Of a stretch of 64,000 nucleotides of DNA, positions 16,846 to 26,055 are shown one piece after another. Within the stretch, counting starts at the first letter, position 1, and every line of letters begins with the position of its first letter. This stretch comes from Streptomyces sp. B21-083 (GTDB taxonomy: Bacteria > Actinomycetota > Actinomycetes > Streptomycetales > Streptomycetaceae), in the NCBI RefSeq assembly GCF_036898825.1, contig NZ_JARUND010000001.1:496001-560000 (forward strand). Direction: 5' to 3'. Both the position numbers and the translations under genes were made by a program. The notes beneath the pieces are model-generated. The model was not told the DNA's origin, made no database searches, and saw only the letters and a program-made list of their open reading frames with translations.

Positions 16846-17678
16846 CCGCCACCTCCTCCCCCACGCCCGTGCTGCAGGCCCGCGGTCTGGTCAAGCGGTA
16901 CGGCCAGGTCACCGCCATCGACGGGGCCGACTTCGATCTGCTCCCCGGCGAGGTCCTCGCGGTCATCGGCGACAACGGCGCGGGCAAGACCAGCCTCATC
17001 AAGGCCCTGACCGGCGCGGTGACGCCGGACGCGGGCGAGATACGGCTGAACGGCGAACCCATCACCTTCTCCGGGCCCCAGAGCGCACGCGCCCACGGCA
17101 TCGAGACGGTGTATCAGGACCTCGCGGTGGCCGCCTCGATGGACATCGCCTCGAACGTGTTCCTCGGGCGGGAGCTGCGCCGCCCGGGCGTCCTCGGCAG
17201 TGTCTTCCGCATGCTCGACAAGAAGCGGATGCGTCAGGAGGCCGCCGAGCACATGGCCGACCTGAAGATCGGTCTGCGTTCACTGACACAGTCGGTGGAG
17301 ACGCTCTCGGGCGGCCAGCGGCAGGCCGTGGCGGTCGCCCGTTCCGTCGCCTGGGCCAGCAGCGTCGTCGTCATGGACGAACCCACCGCCGCCCTCGGCG
17401 TCAAGGAGTCCGGCCAGGTTCTCGACCTCATCCGCCGGGTCCGGGACAAGGGCATGCCGGTCGTTCTGATCAGCCACAACATGCCGCACGTCTTCGAGAT
17501 CGCCGACCGGATCCACGTACACCGACTCGGCCGGCGCGCCGCTGTGATCAAGCCCTCCGACTACTCCATGGCCGAGGTCGTCGCCATCATGACCGGCGCA
17601 CTCACCGTCGACGAGGCCGGAGATACTGTCGTAGCGGATTCGGAGGCCGCGAAGGCCGCCGGAGTCCAGGCCACCTGA
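16842..17678 (+). CDS. ABC transporter ATP-binding protein, FrcA type
   Basis: A 278-residue ATPase with Walker A (GDNGAGKTS), signature LSGGQRQ, Walker B (VVVMDEPT) and the switch histidine (LISHN). It has one nucleotide-binding domain, as FrcA does, rather than the two fused in RbsA. Start ATG 16842 overlaps the permease stop. It powers the fructose-type importer, probably as a homodimer. The residues after about 250 (VDEAGDTVVADSEAAKAAG) are a short acidic tail. Confidence 0.9.
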   Translation: MTATSSPTPVLQARGLVKRYGQVTAIDGADFDLLPGEVLAVIGDNGAGKTSLIKALTGAVTPDAGEIRLNGEPITFSGPQSARAHGIETVYQDLAVAASMDIASNVFLGRELRRPGVLGSVFRMLDKKRMRQEAAEHMADLKIGLRSLTQSVETLSGGQRQAVAVARSVAWASSVVVMDEPTAALGVKESGQVLDLIRRVRDKGMPVVLISHNMPHVFEIADRIHVHRLGRRAAVIKPSDYSMAEVVAIMTGALTVDEAGDTVVADSEAAKAAGVQAT

Positions 17679-17754
17679 CAGAACAACCCCGCTCTCGCAG
17701 TTGCCGGCCGAGGCCGCGGCGGCAACCGAGAGCCCTCAGGAGACGGTTTCCTCC

Positions 17755-18786
17755 ATGGCAGCGAACCGCCGCCCCACCCTGGCCGACGTCGCCCGCGAAG
17801 TCGGCGTCAGCGCCAAGACGGTCTCCCGAGTCCTCAACGAGGACGGGCCCGCCTCCGCGCAGACCAGGGAACAGGTACTGGCCGCAGTGGCCAAGCTCGG
17901 CTTCCAGCCGAACCTGATGGCCCGCAACATCCGCGTCGGCGGCCCCGACACCACCATCGGCCTGGTCATTCCCGACCTCGCCAACCCCTTCTTCGGAGCC
18001 GTTGCCCGTGCCATAGAGGACACCGTCCGCGAACGCGGACTGACCCTGCTCATGGGCTCCTCCGCGGACGACCCCGAGCGCGAACGCGCCCTGACGGACA
18101 AGTTCCTGGCCCGCCGGGTCAGCATCCTGATGGTCGTGCCGTCCGTCGGCGCCGATCACTCCCACCTCAAGTCGCACCGTACGGCGGGACTGCCGGTGAT
18201 CTTCCTCGACCGGCCCGGAGTCGGACTCGCCACGGACAGCATCGTCAGCTCCAACCGGGCCGGAGCCCACGACGGCGTCGCCCACCTCGTCGCCCACGGT
18301 CACAGGCGGATCGGCTTCGTCGGTGACCTGCCCCTGAACCTGTACACGCGCCGTGAACGTATGGCCGGCTACCGCTCGGCACTGCAGGAAGCCGGCATCC
18401 CCCACGACCGCTCGCTCGTCACCAACGCCCATGACCAGCAGGGCGCCGAGGCGGCGACCGCCCAGCTCCTCGGTCTCGCCGATCCTCCCACCGCCCTGTT
18501 CGCCGGCAACAACATCATGGCGCTGGGCACGGTCGCCGAACTGGCCCGCAGCAAGCGCAAGGACGTCGCCGTCGTCGCCTTCGACGACGTGGCGCTCGCC
18601 GAGGCTCTGGAGCCGGCTCTGACGGTCGTCGCCCAGGACGCGGAGGAACTCGGCAGGGCGGCGGCGACCACCGCCCTGGCCCGGCTGGACGGCGACCGCA
18701 CCCGCGCCCGAACCGCCACCGTCCCCACCCGTCTGATCGTCCGGGGCTCCGGCGAACTCCCTGTCCCCGTACTCCAGGAAGCGTGA
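17755..18786 (+). CDS. LacI-family regulator of the fructan locus
   Basis: A 343-residue LacI/GalR protein: helix-turn-helix (TLADVAREVGVSAKTVSRVL), hinge (LMARNIRVGG) and a sugar-binding core starting TTIGLVIPDLANPFFGAV. Start ATG 17755 has CAGGAGA 11 bases upstream. It is the fourth gene of the importer cluster, 76 bases after the ATPase stop. It is the obvious candidate to bind the two TGTCA-N4-TGACA operator pairs at 13377 and 14575 and thus to coordinate levanase, fructokinase and importer. Its inducer is probably fructose or fructose phosphate; this is inference from context. Confidence 0.88.
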   Translation: MAANRRPTLADVAREVGVSAKTVSRVLNEDGPASAQTREQVLAAVAKLGFQPNLMARNIRVGGPDTTIGLVIPDLANPFFGAVARAIEDTVRERGLTLLMGSSADDPERERALTDKFLARRVSILMVVPSVGADHSHLKSHRTAGLPVIFLDRPGVGLATDSIVSSNRAGAHDGVAHLVAHGHRRIGFVGDLPLNLYTRRERMAGYRSALQEAGIPHDRSLVTNAHDQQGAEAATAQLLGLADPPTALFAGNNIMALGTVAELARSKRKDVAVVAFDDVALAEALEPALTVVAQDAEELGRAAATTALARLDGDRTRARTATVPTRLIVRGSGELPVPVLQEA

Positions 18787-18832
18787 CCCGAGACGAACGA
18801 ACCCGTTCCACCGCACCGGCGACCCCCGCAGT

Positions 18833-19015
18833 GGGGCCGCCGGGCTCGTCCGTCTCGGCGACGTCCATCACGTCACCGCTCACATCCACGCCGCCGCCGG
18901 GACCCAGACCCTGGCGGTCATCACCGATCTCGGGCTCCCGGAACATCTCGGTCCCGCTTCCGCGCCGGGCAGCAGAAGCGGGCCGAGCCCGGAGAGCCGT
19001 ATGCCGGTCCGCTGA
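18833..19015 (+). pseudogene. Unidentified gene remnant
   Basis: After the LacI stop, a frame of about 60 codons (ending TGA 19013-19015) has clear Streptomyces third-position GC and a protein-like string, LVRLGDVHHVTAHIHAAAG then LAVITDLGLPEHLG, but no start or ribosome site at its left end. It looks like the C-terminal end of a deleted gene. I do not recognise the family. Confidence 0.4.
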
Positions 19016-19053
19016 ACGGACAGGTAAACTCTCGCCGTCGTACCCCAGCAGCA

Positions 19054-19108
19054 CAGGGCCTCCCGGCACTCGGGTCGCGGCGCGAACCCGAGTCGGCGGA
19101 AGGCCCTG
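19054..19108. terminator. Long hairpin between convergent genes
   Basis: CAGGGCCT pairs with AGGCCCTG at the outer ends and ACTCGGGT with ACCCGAGT inside, giving a 55-base hairpin between the LacI gene and the convergent arabinanase gene. It probably terminates both. Confidence 0.7.
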
Positions 19109-19128
19109 GGGAGCAGGCGTACAGCCTC

Positions 19129-21192
19129 TCAGTTGATGCGGACGATCTTCCAGAGCTGGTCGTCGACGTTCACGTCGGTCCACTGGACGACGCCTGCGCC
19201 GTTGCTGGTGGAGGACTGGGCGACGCCGGCGTTGAGGCCGCTGTTGACGTTCTTGAGCTTGTAGTAGCCGTTGCCCGCGTCGGTGAGGGTCCACTTCTGC
19301 GAGTTGGCGGCGGAGGGGGTGTTCTGGACGACGGCGGCTCCCGCGCTGGTGGAACCGCTACGGATGTCGAGGTTGAGGTTGCTGTTGGCGTTCCTGATGG
19401 TCCAGGCTCCGCCGCTCGCCGACTGGAAGGTGAACAGCTGGCAGAGACAGGCGGAGTTGTCCCACTGGCCCACGGCCGTACCGGTGGCGGTGGAGCCGGC
19501 CGGGATGTCGAGGTACTTTCCGCTGTTCTTGTTGACGAGGATGTACTGCCCCGTACCCAGCGGCGGCAGAGCGGTCTGCGTCAGATTCCAGCGCTGGCAG
19601 GCGCAGCCGGTCTCGCCCCACTGTCCGGCGGTGGCACCGACGGTGCTGGAGGCGTTCGGGATCTCCAGCAACTTGCCGGTGACGCGGTTGGTGAGCGTGT
19701 AGCCGCCGGCGGGGTTCGGGGCGACGGCCCATTCGTGGTCGAGGGTGCCGTTGTCGTCCCACTGGAGAATCCTGGCGCCGTTGGCGGTGGACTGGTTCTC
19801 CACGCCGAGGACCTTGCCGCTGGCCACGTTGAAGATCTTGAAGTAGCCGGAGGGCTGCGCCACGAAGCGCCACTGCTGGTCGGTGGCGTTGGTGGTGGTC
19901 TGCTGGGTCGCGCCGGTGCCGTTGACGGTGGTGCCGCCCGCGATGGTCAGCCTGAGGTCGCTGCCGGCGTTCGACACCGTGTAGGTGGCGCCGTCCGAGA
20001 TGCCGCCGCCCAGGTCGATGGTGGCGTACGTGACGGGGTTACGGACGTTGCTGCCGCCGCTTCCCCCGCTGAGCACCAGCAGGCTGTGGCCGTCGGACAG
20101 CGGCAGCAGGCCTCGGCTGTAGCCGCCGACGACTACGGAGTTGATGCGCGTCCAGGTGTCGGCGGCGCCGCCCGCGGTGTTGAGGAACAGATCCCCCGTG
20201 CTGTAGGCGCTGACGACGAGGGTGCCGTTGGGCCCGCCGGTGGGCAGCCAGGTGATGTAAGGGGTGCTGGTGGGGACCGTGCCGTCCGTGGCACGCAGGG
20301 GAATGCCCGTGACGGAGTCGAACGCCTCCGGGTCGGCGGAGATCTTGTAGTAGACGGCGAAGTTGCCTGCGGCTGAGCCGCCGTACTCGTACGTCATGAC
20401 GTAGTTGCCGTTGGGCAGCTTGGCGACGGTGGGCATGCCCGGGCGCTGGCTGTAGGTGGGCATCGCCACGTCGTTCACCACAGGGCCCCAGGTGCGGCCG
20501 TCCGTGGAGACCTGGTGCACGACCTTCTGGCCGTAGGCGGAGTCGCGCTGGTCGGAGTAGTAGACGATCAGCTTGCCGTTGGCGTAGAGGAAGAACGGCT
20601 CCCACACGGGGGTGTTGCCGTTGCCGTTCGTGTCGAAGGCCGAACCCCCGGTGGCGATGTTGCTGACGAAGGTCCAGGTCTGGCCGCGGTCCGTGCTGGC
20701 GTAGACATCGATCTTGATGGCGGAACGGTCGGCGGGGACGGACGCTCCGGCGGCAAGGATCGTGCCTGCCGGGAAGTCACCCAGCGCTGCGGGGAGCTCG
20801 AACAGCTCGGGCTCCCAGCGCATGCCCCAGCCGTTCTGGGTGTCGGCGACCTCGGAGATCTTCGTCCAGGCGTTGCCGTTGTCGGTGCTGCGATAGATCG
20901 GGAAGACCGGTGTGCCGGTGGTGTACTGCTCGAACGTCGACAGCAGCGTGCCGTTGGCCGAGCCGTTGTGCTGCAGACGCAGTTCTCGCGGGTAGAACGA
21001 CCCGGGCGAGGGAGCGTTCGACGGCGGCGTGTACATCGTCTGCGACGGACGGGTCAGGGCGTCGGCCCGGCCCGCCGCGGGCAGCAGCAGCGTCGCCACC
21101 GCGGCGAGCAGGGCGAGGACGGCCGTCAGGAGGAAGAGGGGACGGGACTGCTGAGCGACGCCGGATCTGGCGCCTGTCTGGGCAGCGGACAT
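19129..21192 (-). CDS. Secreted GH93-like exo-arabinanase with ricin-type lectin repeats
   Basis: A 687-residue exported protein. A signal/anchor segment (FLLTAVLALLAAVATLLL, residues 20-40) precedes a sialidase-like propeller with BNR/Asp-box strands (STDNGNAWT, STDRGQTWT, STDGRTWG) and the WEPFFLYANGKL motif seen in exo-alpha-1,5-arabinanases. From about residue 395 to the end are two or more ricin-type beta-trefoil units with QW motifs (QQWRF, QRWNL, QKWTL, QLWKI). ATG 21192 has GGGAG upstream; the longer frame is not supported. GH93 acts on arabinan side chains of pectin, which fits the downstream importer and GH42. A sialidase is the other reading of the propeller. Confidence 0.75.
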   Translation of the reverse strand: MSAAQTGARSGVAQQSRPLFLLTAVLALLAAVATLLLPAAGRADALTRPSQTMYTPPSNAPSPGSFYPRELRLQHNGSANGTLLSTFEQYTTGTPVFPIYRSTDNGNAWTKISEVADTQNGWGMRWEPELFELPAALGDFPAGTILAAGASVPADRSAIKIDVYASTDRGQTWTFVSNIATGGSAFDTNGNGNTPVWEPFFLYANGKLIVYYSDQRDSAYGQKVVHQVSTDGRTWGPVVNDVAMPTYSQRPGMPTVAKLPNGNYVMTYEYGGSAAGNFAVYYKISADPEAFDSVTGIPLRATDGTVPTSTPYITWLPTGGPNGTLVVSAYSTGDLFLNTAGGAADTWTRINSVVVGGYSRGLLPLSDGHSLLVLSGGSGGSNVRNPVTYATIDLGGGISDGATYTVSNAGSDLRLTIAGGTTVNGTGATQQTTTNATDQQWRFVAQPSGYFKIFNVASGKVLGVENQSTANGARILQWDDNGTLDHEWAVAPNPAGGYTLTNRVTGKLLEIPNASSTVGATAGQWGETGCACQRWNLTQTALPPLGTGQYILVNKNSGKYLDIPAGSTATGTAVGQWDNSACLCQLFTFQSASGGAWTIRNANSNLNLDIRSGSTSAGAAVVQNTPSAANSQKWTLTDAGNGYYKLKNVNSGLNAGVAQSSTSNGAGVVQWTDVNVDDQLWKIVRIN

Positions 21193-21384
21193 TGCGGCTC
21201 CCGGGGGAAGGGATGAGGGGTGTGAGGTGTGTCCGTGCCCGCCGCCCGCCGGATCGAGCCCGGCATGGAACGGCGGAGTCAGGGACGGGTGACGCCGGCC
21301 GGTCCTGACAGCGGCCGACGTCGTGGCGACAACGGCTCCGGCGGGCCTCTCGGAACGAGGGTCCTCGGAGACGGAGGTGGGGCT

Positions 21385-21410
21385 CACATGTGGGTCCTGT
21401 TCCACACGTG
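21385..21410 (-). promoter_or_regulatory. Inverted repeat between LacI stop and arabinanase start
   Basis: CACATGTGG (21385-21393) and CCACACGTG (21402-21410) pair with one G-T across a 7-base loop. It may end the LacI transcript or bind a regulator of the arabinanase gene. The rest of the 262-base gap shows no gene. Confidence 0.4.
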
Positions 21411-21454
21411 GCCGAGATGGTGGTTCAGATGGTGCGGATGGTGTGGAGCACCGG

Positions 21455-22498
21455 CTACCTCTGGTGGGAGGGCGGGGGCGCCGTCGAGCCACGGACGACG
21501 AGTTCGACCGGCGGCTCGCTCGCCGCGGGGAGGTCGGTCTCCGGCTCCTCGATGGCGTGCACGAGCAGCCTGATCCCTTCCCTTGCGGCGGCGTCGAAGG
21601 GCTGCCGGGCCGTGGTGAGCGGAGGGGTGACGTAGGCGAAGACGGGGTTGCCGTCGAAGCCGACCACGCTGATGTCCTCCGGTACCCGGCGGCCCGCCTC
21701 GCGCAGGGCGTGGATCAGGCCGATGGCCATCTCGTCGCCCGCCACGAAAACGGCGGTCACGGAAGGGTCCTCGGCCAGTTCACGGCCTGCGGCGAAACCG
21801 GATTCGGGTGACCAGTCGCCGTCGAGCACGGGAGTTTCGGGGGCGCCCCGTGCCGCCAGTGCCGCACGCCAGCCGTCGATACGGTCCTTCGAGGCGTACC
21901 AGCGTCGCGGGCCCGCGAGATGGTGCACGGTCGTGTGCCCCAGATCCAGCAGGTGATCGGTGGCCGCGCTCGCCAGCTCGAAGGCGCCCACACCCACGCT
22001 CAGGGTCCGAGCGGAGGTGAAGGCCGGCGGCGCGCCCAGGAAGAGGACCGGTACGTCGATCCTGACGGAGACCTCTCCTTCCACGATGGGCTCGGAGACG
22101 ACGATGCCGTCAACTCCCTGATCCAGGAGCGACAGCACCGCGCCGGCGATGCCTTCGGGGTCGCCGTCCGCCGTGTTGACCACGCGCAGTGCGTAACCGG
22201 CGTCCCGTACGGCCTTCTCCACACCCACGAGGAGCATGGCGGTTCCGTACCCGGCTGTCCCGAGGGCGACGACACCGATGGAACGGCTTCGCCCAGAGGC
22301 CAGTGCCCTGGCCGCGTGGTTCAGCCGGTACCCGAGCTTCTCGGCCGCCTCCAGGACGCGTTGGCGGACCTCGTCGGAGACATACGGCTCGTTGTTGAGG
22401 ACCCGCGACACCGTCTTGCGTGAAACGCCGGCCTCATGGGCCACGTCCACGCTGCGCGGGGCGGGGGACCCCGCGTTCCGCCCCACCACTCGTGTCAT
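21455..22498 (-). CDS. LacI-family regulator of the arabinan/galactan locus
   Basis: A 347-residue LacI/GalR regulator with helix-turn-helix SVDVAHEAGVSRKTVSRVLN, hinge NHAARALASGRSRSIG and a sugar-binding core ending PPVELVVRGSTAPP. ATG 22498 has GGGAG in reach. It lies between the arabinanase gene (same direction, downstream) and the divergent importer operon. Two perfect palindromes sit 44-72 bases before its start, so autoregulation and control of the importer are likely. Ligand not determinable from sequence; arabinose- or galactose-containing oligosaccharides are the contextual guess. Confidence 0.87.
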   Translation of the reverse strand: MTRVVGRNAGSPAPRSVDVAHEAGVSRKTVSRVLNNEPYVSDEVRQRVLEAAEKLGYRLNHAARALASGRSRSIGVVALGTAGYGTAMLLVGVEKAVRDAGYALRVVNTADGDPEGIAGAVLSLLDQGVDGIVVSEPIVEGEVSVRIDVPVLFLGAPPAFTSARTLSVGVGAFELASAATDHLLDLGHTTVHHLAGPRRWYASKDRIDGWRAALAARGAPETPVLDGDWSPESGFAAGRELAEDPSVTAVFVAGDEMAIGLIHALREAGRRVPEDISVVGFDGNPVFAYVTPPLTTARQPFDAAAREGIRLLVHAIEEPETDLPAASEPPVELVVRGSTAPPPSHQR

Positions 22499-22541
22499 GA
22501 GAACTCCCGATGGCCGTGTGTATCGAACCAGGTCAACCGTA

Positions 22542-22570
22542 TGACCGCGCGGTCACTGACCGCGCGGTCA
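22542..22570. promoter_or_regulatory. Two near-abutting perfect palindromic operators
   Basis: TGACCGCGCGGTCA occurs at 22542-22555 and again at 22557-22570, separated by one base (15 bp centre to centre). Both are perfect 14-bp dyads centred on CG, as LacI-family operators are. The close packing would place two dimers on almost the same DNA face offset by about half a turn, unlike the wider spacing at the other two LacI loci. Confidence 0.85.
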
Positions 22571-22837
22571 TGTCTACGCAGCCATAGGGTCACCCGTCAA
22601 GAGGATGTGCGGGATTTCCTGCACCGAAGGACCGAATCGATACAGAACGGACGATCCACCAGGCGGGTTCCCTCAGAGTCTTGACAGCGGGCCCTCGGAA
22701 AGTTCACTCTTCACCGCGTCAGCCGATCGAATCTGTCCGATCGCGTTCGTTTCTGGTCGTATCGCCGACCGCCTCCCGTCATGCCCCCTTGAGCCGCTGC
22801 GCCACGCCCGGGTCATGACAGCCCTTCAGGAGCCGAA

Positions 22838-24148
22838 ATGCGTCATTCCTCCCTCGGTCAACCCATGTCCGGCACCAGCCGCCGCACCGTGCTGCGCGGA
22901 CTCAGCGGAGCCGCACTGCTCGGTGCCGGTGTCCCGCTGCTCTCCGCGTGCGCCGGCAGTGGTTCCGGGACCGACTCCAAGACCGTCACCGTCGGCTCCA
23001 ACGCGTCCGACGCCGTTCCGAAGAAGGCGTACGGCGACGTCTACGCGGCCTTCACGAAGCGGTCCGGGATCAAGGTCGACCTCAACATCAAGGACCACGG
23101 CACGTTCCAGGAGCAGATCAACTCCTACCTGCAGGGCACGCCGGACGACGTGTTCCAGTGGTTCGCGGGTTACCGGATGCAGTTCTTCGCGGGCAAGGGA
23201 CTGGCCAGCCCGATCGACGACGTGTGGAAGACGATCGGCGGCAACTTCCCCAGCGCCATGCACGACCTGAGCAAGGGTCAGGACGGCAAGTACTACATGG
23301 TGCCGCTGACCACGTCCCCGTGGGCGGTCTTCTACCGCAAGAGCGTCTTCCGGCAGTACGGCTACGAGGTCCCCACCACGTGGGACGCGTACGTCGCCCT
23401 GTGCAAGCAGATGAAGAAGGACGGCCTGGTCCCGATCGCCTTCGGCGACAAGGACGCGTGGCCGGCGATGGGCTCCTTCGACCAGATCAACTTCCGCCTC
23501 AACGGCTACGACTTCCACGTCGAACTGATGGCGGGCAAGGCATCCTGGACCGACGCGAAGGTCCGCAAGACCTTCGACACCTGGGCCGAGACCCTCCCCT
23601 ACCACCAGGAGGGCGCGGTCGGCCGTACCTGGCAGGACGCGGCCCAGACGCTGGTCGCCAAGAAGGCGGGCATGTACATGCTCGGCATGTTCGTGGCCCA
23701 GCAGTTCACCGACAAGGCCGACCTGGACGACCTCGACTTCTTCGCCTTCCCCGAGATCGACCCGGCGTACGGGCAGGACACCGTGGAGGCGCCGACCGAC
23801 GGCATCATGCTCAGCAAGAAGCCCAAGAACCACGCCGGCTCCGTCAAACTGCTCGAGTTCCTGGGCACTCCGGAGGCCGAGGAGATCTACCTCAAGGCCG
23901 ACCCGAGCCTCATCGCGGCCTCCACGAAGGCCGACACCTCCACCTACAGCACCCTTCAGAAGAAGGGCTACGACATGATCGCGCAGGCGAAGCACCTCAC
24001 CCAGTTCATGGACCGCGACAGCCGCCCGGACTTCACCTCCACGGTCATGCAGCCCGCGCTGCAGAAGTTCGTCCGCGACCCCAAGGACATCGACAGCCTG
24101 CTCTCGTCCATCGAACGCCAGAAGAAGACGATCTTCGCCTCCTCATGA
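22838..24148 (+). CDS. ABC sugar transporter substrate-binding protein, Tat lipoprotein
   Basis: A 436-residue family 1 solute-binding protein. The N-terminus has a twin-arginine motif (SRRTVLRGL) and lipobox (LLSAC), so it is probably exported folded and lipid-anchored. Core signatures include YLQGTPDDVFQWF and VFYRKSVFRQYGYEVPTTWD. ATG 22838 has AGGAG six bases upstream; ATG 22865 is an alternative. It overlaps the next permease by four bases. It would capture oligosaccharides released by the arabinanase or related enzymes. The 267 bases between the operators and this gene hold a possible TTGACA box at 22681 but no gene. Confidence 0.9.
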   Translation: MRHSSLGQPMSGTSRRTVLRGLSGAALLGAGVPLLSACAGSGSGTDSKTVTVGSNASDAVPKKAYGDVYAAFTKRSGIKVDLNIKDHGTFQEQINSYLQGTPDDVFQWFAGYRMQFFAGKGLASPIDDVWKTIGGNFPSAMHDLSKGQDGKYYMVPLTTSPWAVFYRKSVFRQYGYEVPTTWDAYVALCKQMKKDGLVPIAFGDKDAWPAMGSFDQINFRLNGYDFHVELMAGKASWTDAKVRKTFDTWAETLPYHQEGAVGRTWQDAAQTLVAKKAGMYMLGMFVAQQFTDKADLDDLDFFAFPEIDPAYGQDTVEAPTDGIMLSKKPKNHAGSVKLLEFLGTPEAEEIYLKADPSLIAASTKADTSTYSTLQKKGYDMIAQAKHLTQFMDRDSRPDFTSTVMQPALQKFVRDPKDIDSLLSSIERQKKTIFASS

Positions 24149-25122
24149 GTATCGACATCCTCACGAAGTCCCCGGAGGCGGCCGCCGAGCCGCCCCGGGG
24201 CGTGCCCTCGAAAAAGCGGGTTCCGCAGGGCCACCGGCGCCTGCTGACCCGCCGCGACCGGCTCACCCTCGGCCTGATGGCCGGTGTGCCGACGATCCTG
24301 CACGTGGCCCTCGTCTGGGTCACCGCCCTCGCCTCCATCGCGCTGGCCTTCACCACCTGGGACGGCATCGGCTTCGACTCCATCAAGTGGGTCGGGCTGC
24401 AGAACTTCCGCGAACTCTTCGACAGCAACCCGCAGTTCTGGCCGGCCGTCCAGCACAACATCATCTGGTTCGTCGTCCTCATCCTGATCCCGACCCCGTT
24501 CGGGCTGCTTCTCGCGGTCCAGCTGGACAAGAACATCCGGTTCAGCCGGGTCTACCAGACGGCGTTCTTCCTCCCGGTCGTCGTCTCGCTGGCGGTGACC
24601 GGTTTTGTCTGGCAGCTGGTCTACAACCCGGACACGGGCCTGATCAACAGCCTGATCGGCGCCAACAAGCCCGGCCACTACATCGACTGGATCGGCGACC
24701 CCAACCTCAACCTGTGGGCCGTCCTGGTGGCCGCCTGCTGGCGGCACACCGGCTACATGATGATCCTCTACCTGGCCGGTCTGAAGGGGGTGGACCCGTC
24801 CCTGCGCGAGGCCTCCTCGCTGGACGGCGCCAACGAGTGGCAGACGTTCAAGAACGTCATCTTCCCCACCCTGCGCCCCACCAACACGGTCGTCCTGGTC
24901 GTCACGATCATCGAGGCCCTGCGCGCCTTCGACCTGGTCTTCGTCTTCAACAAGGGCGCCCAGGGCACAGAACTGCTGTCGATCCTGGTCACCAACAACA
25001 TCATCGGCGAGTCCAGCCGCATCGGATACGGCTCGGCGATCGCCGTCGTCCTCCTGGTGATCTCCCTCGCCGTGATCATCCCGTATCTGATCTCGACCTT
25101 CCGGAAGGAGCGGAGCGCATGA
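24145..25122 (+). CDS. ABC sugar transporter permease, MalF/UgpA type
   Basis: A 325-residue permease with six membrane segments and the EAA loop (SLREASSLDGANEWQTFKNV). Its ATG at 24145 overlaps the binding-protein stop (ATGA), and no separate ribosome site is seen, so translation is coupled. It pairs with the next permease. No dedicated ATPase lies nearby, suggesting use of a shared MsiK-type ATPase encoded elsewhere. Confidence 0.9.
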   Translation: MSIDILTKSPEAAAEPPRGVPSKKRVPQGHRRLLTRRDRLTLGLMAGVPTILHVALVWVTALASIALAFTTWDGIGFDSIKWVGLQNFRELFDSNPQFWPAVQHNIIWFVVLILIPTPFGLLLAVQLDKNIRFSRVYQTAFFLPVVVSLAVTGFVWQLVYNPDTGLINSLIGANKPGHYIDWIGDPNLNLWAVLVAACWRHTGYMMILYLAGLKGVDPSLREASSLDGANEWQTFKNVIFPTLRPTNTVVLVVTIIEALRAFDLVFVFNKGAQGTELLSILVTNNIIGESSRIGYGSAIAVVLLVISLAVIIPYLISTFRKERSA

Positions 25123-26003
25123 GCACCACCCTGTCGCTGAAGCAGCGCACACCCGTCCGCCCCAGCCGGGTCCTGCTGCACACCTTCCTCGTCGTCACGT
25201 CCCTTGCCTGGCTGGCACCTTTGCTGTGGGCACTGTTCGCGGCACTGCGCCCGTACGCCGAGACCAGCAAGAAGGGCTACGTCTCGTGGCCCGACAAGCT
25301 GAGCTTCGCCAACTTCACCAACGCGTATCAGCAGTCGGACATGCTGCACTACTTCGGGAACACGCTGATCATCGCCGTACCGGCGGTGCTGCTGACCCTC
25401 TTCCTGTCGTCCTGCGTGGCGTTCTACGTCAGCCGCTTCGACTTCCGGATCAACCTGTTCCTGCTGCTGGTCTTCACGGCCGGCAACCTGCTTCCCCAGC
25501 AGGTCATCATCACCCCGCTGTACCGCATGTACCTGCTCATCGACCTGCCCGGGATCACCGCCTCGGGCAAGCTGTACGACTCCGCGCTCGGCCTCGTCCT
25601 CATTCATGTGGCGTTCCAGTCCGGGTTCTGCGCGTTCGTGCTGGCCAACTACATGCGCTCGCTCCCGCACGAGCTGACCGAGGCCGCTCTCGTCGACGGC
25701 GCCTCCGTCTGGCGCCTGTACTGGCAGATCGTCCTGCCGCTGTGCAAGCCGGCGATGGCGGCCCTGGGCACTCTGCTCTCCATCTGGATCTACAACGACT
25801 TCTTCTGGGCGATCGTGCTGATCTCCACCGGCGAGAACATGCCGATCACCTCGGCCCTCAACAACCTCTCCGGCCAGTACTTCACCGACCCCAACCTGGT
25901 CGCCGCAGGTGCCCTGTTGACCGCGATCCCCACCCTGATCGTGTACTTCGCGCTCCAGCGCCAGTTCGTCAGCGGCCTGACCCTGGGCGCCAACAAGGGC
26001 TGA
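25119..26003 (+). CDS. ABC sugar transporter permease, MalG type
   Basis: A 294-residue permease with six membrane segments, the EAA loop (ELTEAALVDGASVWRLYWQI) and the family C-terminus FVSGLTLGANKG. ATG 25119 overlaps the upstream stop by four bases and has AAGGAG in range. It is followed after 52 bases by the GH42 gene in the same direction, so importer and beta-galactosidase are one transcription unit. Confidence 0.9.
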   Translation: MSTTLSLKQRTPVRPSRVLLHTFLVVTSLAWLAPLLWALFAALRPYAETSKKGYVSWPDKLSFANFTNAYQQSDMLHYFGNTLIIAVPAVLLTLFLSSCVAFYVSRFDFRINLFLLLVFTAGNLLPQQVIITPLYRMYLLIDLPGITASGKLYDSALGLVLIHVAFQSGFCAFVLANYMRSLPHELTEAALVDGASVWRLYWQIVLPLCKPAMAALGTLLSIWIYNDFFWAIVLISTGENMPITSALNNLSGQYFTDPNLVAAGALLTAIPTLIVYFALQRQFVSGLTLGANKG

Positions 26004-26055
26004 CCGCCCCGGACGCGCCCCCACCCCCCATCCTCGATCTCCCGGAGCCCCACCC

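Noticed and set aside
18783..19136. 117-residue frame overlapping the LacI stop
   Set aside because: Composition is Ser/Pro/Arg-rich; a different frame in the same place (18833-19015) shows the real codon bias.
21280..21310. Operator like TGACCGCGCGGTCA before the arabinanase
   Set aside because: The nearest sequence (TGACGCCGGCCGGTCC) does not keep the dyad.
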